The notes under the pieces are model-generated. The model had not been told where the DNA came from. It made no database searches and saw only the letters and a list, made by a program, of their open reading frames with translations. A DNA stretch of 20,667 bases from an uncultured Clostridia bacterium (GTDB lineage Bacteria > Bacillota > Clostridia > Lachnospirales > Lachnospiraceae), in the NCBI GenBank assembly GCA_937896665.1, contig CALBNS010000104.1, forward strand, positions 1-20,667. Direction: 5' to 3'. Position numbers and translations under genes: made by a program. Shown one piece after another: positions 6,924 to 14,818 of this stretch. Each line of letters starts with the position of its first letter. The stretch's first letter is position 1.

Positions 6924-8618
6924 TTACCTGTTCCTTTGTAAAGCATTCAGTACATCTTCCACAGTAACTGCATCAGGATAAACCTGTCTCGCCATGCGAT
7001 TTGCTGTGGTGGTATAAAAACTATTCCCCGAAAAAAATGCATTCGGTTCATTCTCGGTTACTACATAACCATCAAAAAACAGCCCACAGCGATCCGCATA
7101 CCTTGCACAAAATTCTATATCATGTGAAATCATAAGAATTGTAACGCCTGCCTCCTTGAGCAGCAATAATATCTCGGCGAATTCTTTTTTAAAAGCAGCA
7201 TCCAAGCCCTTTGTCGGCTCGTCCAATAGCAAAATCTTAGGGCGTAAAAGCAGTATTTTTGCCAACGCCAGCCTTTGCTGCTCCCCACCACTTAAATCAT
7301 ACGGATGTTGCTCCATGAGATGGTCTAACTGTGTAATTTCAGCAATCTTTTGAATTGCCTCTCTTTTCTCCATATCAATCGGGAATTCCTTGCTGATACC
7401 TTCTGCAGTGCCTCCAATCATCTCATATAGTTCCAGTCTGACTGTTTTTTTCACAAAAAGACTTTTCGGATTTTGTGGGACCACACCTAGAAAAGAATCG
7501 TACAATTCATCGCTTGAATATTTGCGTATGTCCTTTCCTCCAACTTTGATTTTTCCTCGACCGGGCTTGTACAAACGACAGAGCAGAGAGAGCGTCGTAC
7601 TTTTCCCGGTTCCATTTCCTCCCAGCAGACAGTAAAACTCGCCCTTTCGAATCTTCAGCGACAGTCCTCTCACCACATCCGGCAAATCTTTCCCATATCG
7701 GAACCATACATCCTTCGTGTCAATGATAATGTCACCATTTCTATTCGGCAATTGATGGCCAGCGAGGCCCCTTTGTGGCTGTATGTTTTCCAACCATTTT
7801 CGTCCATCTCGAACCGTCATGGGCCATACACTCTGTTTTGAACTATGTTCCCTCGATGCATAGGCAAAAATCTGTGCAGGCGCAGGCATAGCCTCAAACA
7901 TCTCGTGTCTATGATGATACATCCATGCTACGGTCTCCTGCGGTGACCCCTGACATGTAATCTCGCCTTCATCCATTAAAATCACCTGGTCTGCAATCGG
8001 AATCAGTTCCTCCAGCCGATGTTCCGTGACCAAAATGGTCGTCCCCAATTCCCGGTTAATCTTTCGAATTGTATCAATAAATTCAGACGCCGCAATTGGG
8101 TCTAGCTGCGCTGTCGGTTCATCTAAGATTAAAAGGGAAGGATGCAGTGTCATAACGGCCGCTAGATTCAACAACTGCTTTTGTCCGCCCGAAAGCTCCT
8201 CTACATTTTTATGAAACCACTGCTGTATGCCAAAATAGGATGCCATTTCCGCAACCCTTAACCGAATCGTTGGGGTATCGTATCCTAGACTTTCCATACC
8301 AAATGCGAGTTCATGCCACACCTTATCAGTCACAAGCTGGTTATCCGGATCCTGCATCACAAATCCTATCTGTGAGCTTTGTTTCTCTGGACTGATAGCA
8401 CAAATTTCAGTCCCGGCAAACAGGATCGTTCCTTTCTTTTCTCCATTTGGAGTAAGGACACTCTTGAATTGTCTTAGCAATGTGCTTTTGCCACATCCGG
8501 ACTTTCCACATAACACAACAAAATCGCCGGAATGGATTGCAAAATTGATATTCTTTAATGCTTTTTTCTCAGATCCCGGATAGGAAAAATGATAGTCCTT
8601 CACCTCAATAATTCCCAC
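6924..8618 (-). CDS. ECF transporter ATPase, two ABC domains fused in one chain
   Basis: Energises vitamin uptake by ATP hydrolysis at the cytoplasmic face. Two complete ABC domains are present. In numbering from the preferred GTG start they are roughly residues 3-225 and 297-525. Domain 1 has Walker A GKSGCGKST, signature LSGGQKQ, Walker B LLILDEPTAQLD and H-loop TEH. Domain 2 has GGNGTGKST, LSGGEQQR, ILLLDEPTKGLD and SHD. All catalytic motifs look intact, so both sites should be active. The GTG at 8616-8618 is chosen because GGAGGT lies six bases before it; an ATG at 8651 lies deeper inside the T gene and has no such site. The start overlaps the T-component stop by 14 bases, suggesting coupled translation and matched stoichiometry. 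The 564-residue length fits fused EcfA-EcfA' proteins. Confidence 0.92.
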   Translation of the reverse strand: MGIIEVKDYHFSYPGSEKKALKNINFAIHSGDFVVLCGKSGCGKSTLLRQFKSVLTPNGEKKGTILFAGTEICAISPEKQSSQIGFVMQDPDNQLVTDKVWHELAFGMESLGYDTPTIRLRVAEMASYFGIQQWFHKNVEELSGGQKQLLNLAAVMTLHPSLLILDEPTAQLDPIAASEFIDTIRKINRELGTTILVTEHRLEELIPIADQVILMDEGEITCQGSPQETVAWMYHHRHEMFEAMPAPAQIFAYASREHSSKQSVWPMTVRDGRKWLENIQPQRGLAGHQLPNRNGDIIIDTKDVWFRYGKDLPDVVRGLSLKIRKGEFYCLLGGNGTGKSTTLSLLCRLYKPGRGKIKVGGKDIRKYSSDELYDSFLGVVPQNPKSLFVKKTVRLELYEMIGGTAEGISKEFPIDMEKREAIQKIAEITQLDHLMEQHPYDLSGGEQQRLALAKILLLRPKILLLDEPTKGLDAAFKKEFAEILLLLKEAGVTILMISHDIEFCARYADRCGLFFDGYVVTENEPNAFFSGNSFYTTTANRMARQVYPDAVTVEDVLNALQRNR

Positions 8619-9504
8619 GTCTGCACCTCCATCTATAGTATTCCAAACCATTTACGAAAAGGGGTAACATACAAATCATACAATATGAACCATATACCAC
8701 CATACTTTCCATTGAAAATGGCACTCCTGTAATTATGATTTGCGGATTATATTCTGCATGCGCATATCCTCCCGCGCACCCAATCACAAAGATCAGAAAT
8801 AATCCAATCATTGCAGCCATCATTCTGCCGTCACGGCTGTCAAAGCGGTAGATGGCAAACGATGTGCGCCTTTTTACACCATATCCTCTCGCCCTCATAG
8901 AGTCCGCTGTCTGGAGCCCATCCTCTAAGGACCAGGTAACTAATATCGATAACATCTGGATACCCCGGGAAATTTTTTGAAAGAGATTTCCACTACTAAC
9001 ATCCCTTCCAATACATTTTTGTCCATCCCGGATTACCTGTAGGCGGTGCTGGAATTTTGGGACAAATCTCAGACACATAGACAGAATCAAGGATAATGTC
9101 GGCAAGATTCGCCCAAACAGATAAATAAACTTATCGGAGGTCATAACCCCGTTGTAGCATTGAAACCAAAGTATCACGGAACATAGCATACAACTCATCA
9201 CAATTCCATAAATCATACTTTCTAACGTAACCGGATTCCCATTTTCCAAATAAAATAAAATCGTCACACCATAATGACTGAACATCGGATTCAACAATGC
9301 AACAATAATCATTATCGGCAGAATTCCAACGAAAAACTGTTTTGCAGTCCTTTGTATACCCTGTAAAGTACTTCCATAAGCCAGTGCAGCAAAGATACTG
9401 ATGCACAAAATAATCGGATGCAAAAAAAACATCGATATACCGATAGTCATCAAAAAGTACAACAGATTTATTATTGGATGATATGTTGAAAAATTATCTT
9501 TCAT
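8605..9504 (-). CDS. ECF transporter transmembrane T component (EcfT family)
   Basis: Membrane scaffold that couples the ATPases to the S component. The 299 residues contain about five or six hydrophobic segments and a long amphipathic coupling region. The C-terminal coupling motif is seen as ADSMRARGYGVKRR (the Ala-Arg-Gly signature near residue 205). The first coupling motif, usually an ARG/ARA type, appears degenerate (RDGQKCIGRD). A GTG four codons upstream (9514-9516) is a possible start, but neither it nor the ATG at 9502-9504 has a strong ribosome binding site. The gene begins within about 20 bases of the end of the DUF4430 gene and overlaps the ATPase gene, so it is part of the cobalamin-riboswitch operon. 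Confidence 0.88.
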   Translation of the reverse strand: MKDNFSTYHPIINLLYFLMTIGISMFFLHPIILCISIFAALAYGSTLQGIQRTAKQFFVGILPIMIIVALLNPMFSHYGVTILFYLENGNPVTLESMIYGIVMSCMLCSVILWFQCYNGVMTSDKFIYLFGRILPTLSLILSMCLRFVPKFQHRLQVIRDGQKCIGRDVSSGNLFQKISRGIQMLSILVTWSLEDGLQTADSMRARGYGVKRRTSFAIYRFDSRDGRMMAAMIGLFLIFVIGCAGGYAHAEYNPQIIITGVPFSMESMVVYGSYCMICMLPLFVNGLEYYRWRCRRGNY

Positions 9505-9524
9505 CGTTTTTCTCACTTTGCTTT

Positions 9525-10670
9525 TTAAAGGTCCTTGCCTAAGTCACAAGTATAAAGCCATTGTATCAAATCACCATCAGAAACGAGATATTGGTCGCAT
9601 CCGTAATTTGCAGACCACCCATTCACCCGATAGGTCCAGCCGGACAATTCACCACAGTCTCTCTCATATAGTTGATGAATACCCTCTATATATTCACTCC
9701 CATATGCCGGTGTGTAAGAGTGTTCCATATGTATTTTGTTGCTCCTACATACAGATAACAGCACATCAAACACCGAATCTCCTTCTGAGAATTCAACCTC
9801 AATCGGCGATAAAATCCAACCGTCGGAAGGTACAAATCCCATTTTTTCACTTTTCAAATTGTCCATATTCTTAAGAATCGTCGAACAATTGATAGAAATT
9901 GTGCATTTCAGTTTTTTATGTTCATCGCTCTCTGCCTTGCCGGAAATTTGTTCCGTGTTCTGCTCCGCTGGCTGCTCCTTAACATCAGGTACATTATCCC
10001 CCTTCGGCTCTGCATCTTTTTTGTTTCCACTTTGGACAGTTACCTCTTGCCCCTGCTCCAGTTCCTGCTCCTGCTTCGATACAGACGACCCTGCAACAAT
10101 AAAATAGGTGTCTCCAAACTCGGTAATTTCTGTCGAAAGAGTGGTATTCGCACTTGTGGATTCGTCATCATCTATGATGATCACATCAGACATCTTCCAT
10201 GCAATACCGTCTTTCTCTTTACACAGAACAGCTTTGTCTGCATCCCAATGCTCCGGCAGATAAATGGTAAGATCAGGGACAGTGATTAATTCTGTCCCCT
10301 TGAATTTCATACCAAGTGCATAAGCAGCATTGCCCGATATGCTTTTTATCTGATCCAGCAGCACGGTATCTGTCACAAACTCAATCCCAAGGTTCATGTC
10401 CTGTGGGTTTTTTATTTTATTACCGGAACATTTCCAATGGTAAACAATTCCATCACTGCTCCCCTCAAATGTTATGATACGGTCCGTACCTGCAAATGCC
10501 TCAAACTGCGCTTTTGTAATGACTCCATTTTCCGGTATCTGAACAACATCTGCAATTTCTGTCTGCTTATCCTGCTTCTTTGTCTGGCAGGCCACCATAC
10601 AAAGGGTCATAACAAATACGACCGTAAACAATATTCCTAATTTCTTTAACTTATTTCCCATCTTTTCCAT
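9525..10670 (-). CDS. Surface lipoprotein with C-terminal DUF4430 (transcobalamin C-terminal-like) domain
   Basis: Predicted lipid-anchored binding protein on the outer face of the membrane. A signal peptide ends in the lipobox MVAC, with the lipidated cysteine at residue 28. Residues about 40-200 form a domain I do not recognise, with an acidic IIIDDDE stretch near 164-170. Residues 200-255 are a Gln/Glu/Lys-rich linker. Residues about 265-378 match the DUF4430 pattern: VEFSEGDSVFDVLLSVCR, then SEYIEGIHQLYERDCGELSGWTYRVNG, a Cys-containing strand, and DGDLIQWLYT. DUF4430 is related to the beta domain of animal intrinsic factor and transcobalamin, which closes over bound cobalamin. The cobalamin riboswitch and adjacent ECF genes make cobalamin or a corrinoid the likely ligand. 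The start overlaps the upstream gene by 20 bases; the ATG at 10661 is an alternative. Confidence 0.87.
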   Translation of the reverse strand: MEKMGNKLKKLGILFTVVFVMTLCMVACQTKKQDKQTEIADVVQIPENGVITKAQFEAFAGTDRIITFEGSSDGIVYHWKCSGNKIKNPQDMNLGIEFVTDTVLLDQIKSISGNAAYALGMKFKGTELITVPDLTIYLPEHWDADKAVLCKEKDGIAWKMSDVIIIDDDESTSANTTLSTEITEFGDTYFIVAGSSVSKQEQELEQGQEVTVQSGNKKDAEPKGDNVPDVKEQPAEQNTEQISGKAESDEHKKLKCTISINCSTILKNMDNLKSEKMGFVPSDGWILSPIEVEFSEGDSVFDVLLSVCRSNKIHMEHSYTPAYGSEYIEGIHQLYERDCGELSGWTYRVNGWSANYGCDQYLVSDGDLIQWLYTCDLGKDL

Positions 10671-13600
10671 ACTTTTTCTTCATTATTACTACCATGATTC
10701 CGCCCAAAACAAGACATACGAGTGCGCTATATAGAATCAATGCGTTGCCTTCTGCTAACGATGCAGCTTTCGTTTCCACCTGTTGGTCTTTCTTTTGTGA
10801 CGTTCCCTCATAGTCTTCTCCAACAAATTCCCATCCGTCTTCCTGTGATACTTCTACATCCGGCTCATGCTCTGTTGATTCTTCTTTCTTATCTGACTGA
10901 GCCAAAATTTCTCCTGCAGGTTTATTCTGCTTTGCCGGTTGCTCCTGTTGTAACGGTTTGTCTGTAGGTTTCTCCTGTTGCGATGACTTATCTTCTCCTA
11001 TAGGCTTGTCCTCAATAGGCTGATCTGTTCCTGGTCTTTCTCCTTCTTCAGTATTGTTTGTCTCTGTCAAATCCCAGTAATTTTTATTTTCCTGGCACAT
11101 TCTGTATGCATCTAGCGCCTGCATAATCTGAATAGTCGCCATCGTATTTGCTTTTTGGTTCATCAAATATGCAAATCCAGACTCCGATTGATACTCCATC
11201 AAACGCGTCATCAGATTGGCGTTCTCTGTTCCAAATCCTTCCGATGTAATGTTTTCTCCCAACACCGCCAGTGCCAATAATACCTGTGCAGTAGAATTCG
11301 AATTTCCAGCATACTCAAAATCATCGGAGATTTCTTGCTTCAGATACGCAAGTGCCTTTTCAATTGCTGCATTTACATTTGAATCTGAATTACGATATGG
11401 TGCGAGTGCCTGCAGCACCATCGCCGTCATATCTATGCTGGCAGTCTGGTTATCCGACAGTCCGAAAAATCCTGCTTCATTTTGGAATTTCAGTACTTCT
11501 GCAACTAATGTCTCACGACTCCATAGCGCATCCTTTGGAATCTTTGTGTCTCTTGCATCTAATGCCAAAAGAGCAAACGCAAGTGCATTGGAACCATAAT
11601 TCAGATTTTTGTAGTTATAAATCTCAGCAGCCAGATTTACACCTTCAATATTGGTAATATCTTTTTCCATCGCACTGAGTGCCAAAGCAACTCTTTCCAT
11701 ATCTGTTACTGACATCTTATCTTTTTTCAATTGCTCTACTACATCATTATAATATTGATTCAGCCATGTACTGTCAATTGCTCGTCCTGCCCGAAGCATG
11801 GTAAACACATACCATTCTGCTCCATATGCACATGCTCTGCTATCCGAATAGATATTATCTAAATAAGCTGCTGCATGTCGGATTCCGTCATTTGCCGGCT
11901 TGGTTAAATCTACTTTCTCGCCGCTTTCTTTAACCGTGATTGTCAAAACGACAGGTTCCGCTCCAGCTGTATCATCCACAGGGGTTCCCGTGGCAATTAC
12001 TGTTCCTGGACGAAGACCCTTGACTGCGTACTCGCTGCTAAGGAAGTAAAGATAGTTGTCCGGCGCCCCCTCTTCTCGTTTCCATGCACCATTTCCCTGA
12101 GAAATAGTGACGATTCCTTCTTTATCATAAGTCCATTTTAAAGTCGGTTCACTGATACTATAGTCATCCAAAGTTCCTGTGAAAACGAGATTTGCCAGAA
12201 TGTTTTTTCCGCTTTCTAGTTCTAATACATTATCGGAAGCACTGACATTTTTCAATGGATTTTGATAGGTATACGTTACTGTTTTAGAACCAGAAATAGT
12301 GTGAACATCACCTGTGAGCGGATTTTTATCGCGAATTACCGCCGTATAGGTTGTCGTCCCTGCTTTATAAGGAACATAACCTTTCACCATACTCGGAACA
12401 TATGCACCTATCTCCGGATTGCTGCTCGAAATCTCAAATGCAAAGCGATTGCTCGCGTTTTCCGGAGTTACAATCACATCAGCATATTCTGGCAGGAAAT
12501 CTCTCCCACCACTACTATTTGCATTTCTGCCATGCAATACAAAAGTCCCTTCAATACCGGGAGTTACACTTTCTACCGGCACGTAAGTAGAAGTAATCTC
12601 TACCGTTGCATTGACAGAGGCATGTTCTCTGGATGTTACGGTAATCGTTGCTGTACCCGGCTTTAAAAACTGAAATACACTGCTGTCTTCTATATGATAT
12701 AGTGCTTCTGAATCAGAAGCTTTAAATTGGAAAGCGGAGCTGGAAATATACTCATATCCACTTTCTCCCTCATATTTTGCTTTGACCGTAATTCTTCCTT
12801 CCCGAGAACCTTCCACGGTAGCTTTCCCGTCGATTACTTCCCTTCCATCGACATATAATTTAATCTCTTCAAATGTTTTTGCTACAGATGTAATGAAAAC
12901 AGTCGCAATTGTTTCTGTTGTTCCATCCGCATTGCTCTGCGTTGCAGTTACAATAGCTGTTCCTTCTTTGTAAATGAACAATTCTCCGGTGTCCACATTG
13001 ATTGCCGCTGTTCCGTCCGGTTTTTGCTCCGTGATTCCCCATTCCATGGAGCTTCCTTCCGGCACCTGATAGTCCACAATTGTAAATGTACCTGCTTGTT
13101 TAAAACCGTTTACTGCATTCTGGAACACCTGAAGTCTTGAGTCATGTACTTCCACTGTGTTTCCATCGCCCATATGTGTAAATAAAACCTCGTATTTATT
13201 CTCAGGCAATTCTGGAATATCAACATCTGGATTGTAGACCTGGTTTTCGCCAAAATACGGATAGCCTGTAGTGCTTTGTCCCCACTTAATTCCATATTCG
13301 CCACGGTTTGCATTCAGTAATGCAATAAATTCCAGTGTCTTTATCTCCATCTCTGATTTTCCCAAAGATTCCAAATAAGCCACACCCGTTTCTGTTGTCA
13401 TTTGCAATTCTTTTAGCCAATAACAATGCTCGATTTTTCCGATATTAGCTGAACTGCTTGTGTTATTGGCTGTGACAAATGCTCCCACAGTCCCTCCAAC
13501 GGAATAACAATTGTGAAATTCTCCACCTTCCATACGCTTTGCAAATCCATACTTGCCTTGTATTTCTGAATAGCAATTCAGTACACATCCTCTAAACGCA

Positions 13601-14202
13601 ACACCGAGAGGTCCAAAGTCTTTCCCTATTTCACCTTTGAAGGAAACATTCTGAATCACTCCATTCTCGCTGACATTTGCAAACAGCCCGCTAAAAAGTG
13701 GTTTGTTAAAAATAACTGAATGCCCCTGCCCGTCAAACACGCCTTGGAAGTCTTTCATTGGGAAATAATATCCCTCAACTGTAATATCATTTTGCAGCAC
13801 ATAATACCCATCTTCCTGAAAAGTCATATTTTCTAATTGATCTGCAGATGTAATATATGTGATGTTATTGATATCTTCCGGAATAGGAACTGGTGTCGTC
13901 GGTCTTTTCTTCACTGGTTCATTCTCGTTGTCCCAATTATTATTACCATCCTGTGTCGCCTTAGAGCTATTCATCCCAATAGCGCTCCCGGCCAGATTGC
14001 TAATCTGCCGCCCATTTGTAAGTGTCATATTACTTCCTAGTTCATACACTTCCCCTCTCTGTATATCCGTTGGAAAGTCGGATGCCGAGTTGATGACTGT
14101 TTCTTCTGATTCATTTGCAAATGCAATCGTAGGGATCATCGTAACGCACATCACAACTACCAATAGGAACGATACGGTTTTCAGTGTCCATTTTGTTTTC
14201 AT
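10651..14202 (-). CDS. Large cell-surface protein with GLUG-like, Big2-like and alpha-toroid (transcobalamin alpha-domain-like) modules
   Basis: A 1183-residue exported protein, first gene after the cobalamin riboswitch. A signal peptide (1-29, ending AFA) leads to a region at about 113-290 with GLUG or beta-helix-like features (FQGVFDGQGHSV, SGLFANVSENGVIQNVSF). Ig-like Big2-type modules follow between about 335 and 760, with the typical KPGTATITV at 514-522. Residues about 765-1040 are a repeated helical alpha-toroid of the prenyltransferase/terpenoid-cyclase/transcobalamin class, with repeat blocks such as SIDMTAMVLQALAPY and NSTAQVLLALAVLG, each preceded by a K(F/Y)QNEAGFFG-like turn. A Pro/Glu/Lys/Gln-rich stalk (1050-1140) and one C-terminal membrane helix (about 1153-1175) with a KKKYGKDGK tail follow. 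No LPxTG motif is visible. Context suggests the toroid takes part in cobalamin capture; the ligand is an inference. GGAGG lies about a dozen bases before the ATG. Confidence 0.87.
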   Translation of the reverse strand: MKTKWTLKTVSFLLVVVMCVTMIPTIAFANESEETVINSASDFPTDIQRGEVYELGSNMTLTNGRQISNLAGSAIGMNSSKATQDGNNNWDNENEPVKKRPTTPVPIPEDINNITYITSADQLENMTFQEDGYYVLQNDITVEGYYFPMKDFQGVFDGQGHSVIFNKPLFSGLFANVSENGVIQNVSFKGEIGKDFGPLGVAFRGCVLNCYSEIQGKYGFAKRMEGGEFHNCYSVGGTVGAFVTANNTSSSANIGKIEHCYWLKELQMTTETGVAYLESLGKSEMEIKTLEFIALLNANRGEYGIKWGQSTTGYPYFGENQVYNPDVDIPELPENKYEVLFTHMGDGNTVEVHDSRLQVFQNAVNGFKQAGTFTIVDYQVPEGSSMEWGITEQKPDGTAAINVDTGELFIYKEGTAIVTATQSNADGTTETIATVFITSVAKTFEEIKLYVDGREVIDGKATVEGSREGRITVKAKYEGESGYEYISSSAFQFKASDSEALYHIEDSSVFQFLKPGTATITVTSREHASVNATVEITSTYVPVESVTPGIEGTFVLHGRNANSSGGRDFLPEYADVIVTPENASNRFAFEISSSNPEIGAYVPSMVKGYVPYKAGTTTYTAVIRDKNPLTGDVHTISGSKTVTYTYQNPLKNVSASDNVLELESGKNILANLVFTGTLDDYSISEPTLKWTYDKEGIVTISQGNGAWKREEGAPDNYLYFLSSEYAVKGLRPGTVIATGTPVDDTAGAEPVVLTITVKESGEKVDLTKPANDGIRHAAAYLDNIYSDSRACAYGAEWYVFTMLRAGRAIDSTWLNQYYNDVVEQLKKDKMSVTDMERVALALSAMEKDITNIEGVNLAAEIYNYKNLNYGSNALAFALLALDARDTKIPKDALWSRETLVAEVLKFQNEAGFFGLSDNQTASIDMTAMVLQALAPYRNSDSNVNAAIEKALAYLKQEISDDFEYAGNSNSTAQVLLALAVLGENITSEGFGTENANLMTRLMEYQSESGFAYLMNQKANTMATIQIMQALDAYRMCQENKNYWDLTETNNTEEGERPGTDQPIEDKPIGEDKSSQQEKPTDKPLQQEQPAKQNKPAGEILAQSDKKEESTEHEPDVEVSQEDGWEFVGEDYEGTSQKKDQQVETKAASLAEGNALILYSALVCLVLGGIMVVIMKKKYGKDGK

Positions 14203-14277
14203 GTTTCTCTTTTCCTCCTATCTTTCAGTAGAAAAAGATATGTTTCATCGCCACATATCTCGCCTTATCTCAAAACG

Positions 14278-14313
14278 AAAAAATAGCAGTGACAAATCTT
14301 TTTGATCTGTCAC
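14278..14313 (-). terminator. Intrinsic terminator of the cobalamin riboswitch leader
   Basis: On the minus strand GTGACAGATC (14304-14313) pairs with GATTTGTCAC (14289-14298), allowing one G-U, around a five-base loop. TGCTATTTTTT follows, giving six U residues at 14278-14283. It lies 76 bases before the start of the 1183-residue protein, so it should gate the whole operon. Confidence 0.85.
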
Positions 14314-14449
14314 CGCCATATTATGTGTCCAGTCTCGTACATAACATGCGCAGCCGGCACGCCAACCGACACACATTTGATTTTTACCAGACAATAAGTC
14401 CCACAAGGACTACTATCCATCATAAAAAAACAAATCTGCGCACCCATAA

Positions 14450-14640
14450 GTTATGCTCTCAACATCATAGGTCTTCCGACTCATACATTCTGAAAATTAA
14501 TCTCGCGTTTCTCACTCAGCCTTCTCAGGATTCTCTCCCAATGACCGGCTCACACCACGAATGACAAACTCCTGTATTTACGGCAACTGGCAATGTTCCG
14601 GACTCCAACCGGATTTCCTCATCTTTGTGCCTGTCATAAC
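14450..14640 (-). promoter_or_regulatory. Cobalamin (adenosylcobalamin-class) riboswitch
   Basis: Minus-strand leader with the conserved B12 elements in order: GACAGGCAC near the 5' side, GAGGAAATCCGG, the P3-type hairpin CCGGTTGGAGTCCGG (14598-14612), GAACATTGCCAGTTGCCGTAA, GTGAGCCGGTCA, GGCTGAGTGAGAAA, and the B12 box GAGTCGGAAGACCTATG (about 14466-14482). A candidate closing P1 is GUUAUG (14635-14640) with CAUAAC (14450-14455). Downstream, a second GUUAUG (14340-14345) beside UGCGCA can compete for the same CAUAAC, and a terminator follows. Repression of the operon when cobalamin is abundant is the expected outcome. The stretch between aptamer and terminator (14314-14449) is expression platform and holds no gene. 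Confidence 0.9.
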
Positions 14641-14688
14641 AACAGTCTTCACACAAAGTCACGATGTCACATATTTTTTTCATCACAG

Positions 14689-14716
14689 ATTATATCACAA
14701 ATTCAGCTAATTACAA
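14689..14716 (-). promoter_or_regulatory. Promoter of the cobalamin-uptake operon
   Basis: Minus-strand -35 TTGTAA (14711-14716), a 16-base spacer and a perfect -10 TATAAT (14689-14694). Transcription would begin near 14682, about 40 bases before the aptamer. Confidence 0.7.
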
Positions 14717-14717
14717 G

Positions 14718-14738
14718 ACATCTTAAATACATCTTAAA
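14718..14738. repeat. Two tandem 10-bp direct repeats with 11-bp period, next to the -35
   Basis: ACATCTTAAA occurs at 14718-14727 and again at 14729-14738 (on the minus strand TTTAAGATGT twice). The pair lies one base upstream of the -35 of the cobalamin operon promoter. One helical turn spacing of direct repeats is the pattern used by OmpR-family regulators; which protein binds here is unknown. Confidence 0.6.
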
Positions 14739-14818
14739 CATATCTGAACAAATAAGCTGTGCCATCTTTTCCGCATTTCTTCCACAAAATGCTAAATCAT
14801 ATTCTCCCGACAGCATCT

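Noticed and set aside
9518..10289. Several overlapping plus-strand open frames of 118-123 codons
   Set aside because: All lie antisense to the DUF4430 lipoprotein gene, which has a clear signal peptide, lipobox and domain; the opposite frames have no supporting features.
10921..11040. Repeated CAACAG/CCTGTTG-like triplets suggesting a repeat array
   Set aside because: They encode the Gln/Glu/Pro/Lys-rich stalk of the surface protein; there is no regular unit or spacer as in a CRISPR or tandem repeat array.
11000..11100. Search for an LPxTG sortase motif near the C-terminus of the large surface protein
   Set aside because: No LPxTG or close variant is present before the C-terminal hydrophobic helix, so sortase anchoring was not claimed.
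13859..14305. Plus-strand frame of 148 codons crossing the start of the large surface protein and the leader terminator
   Set aside because: Antisense to the signal-peptide region and to the riboswitch terminator; no ribosome binding site and no recognisable domain.
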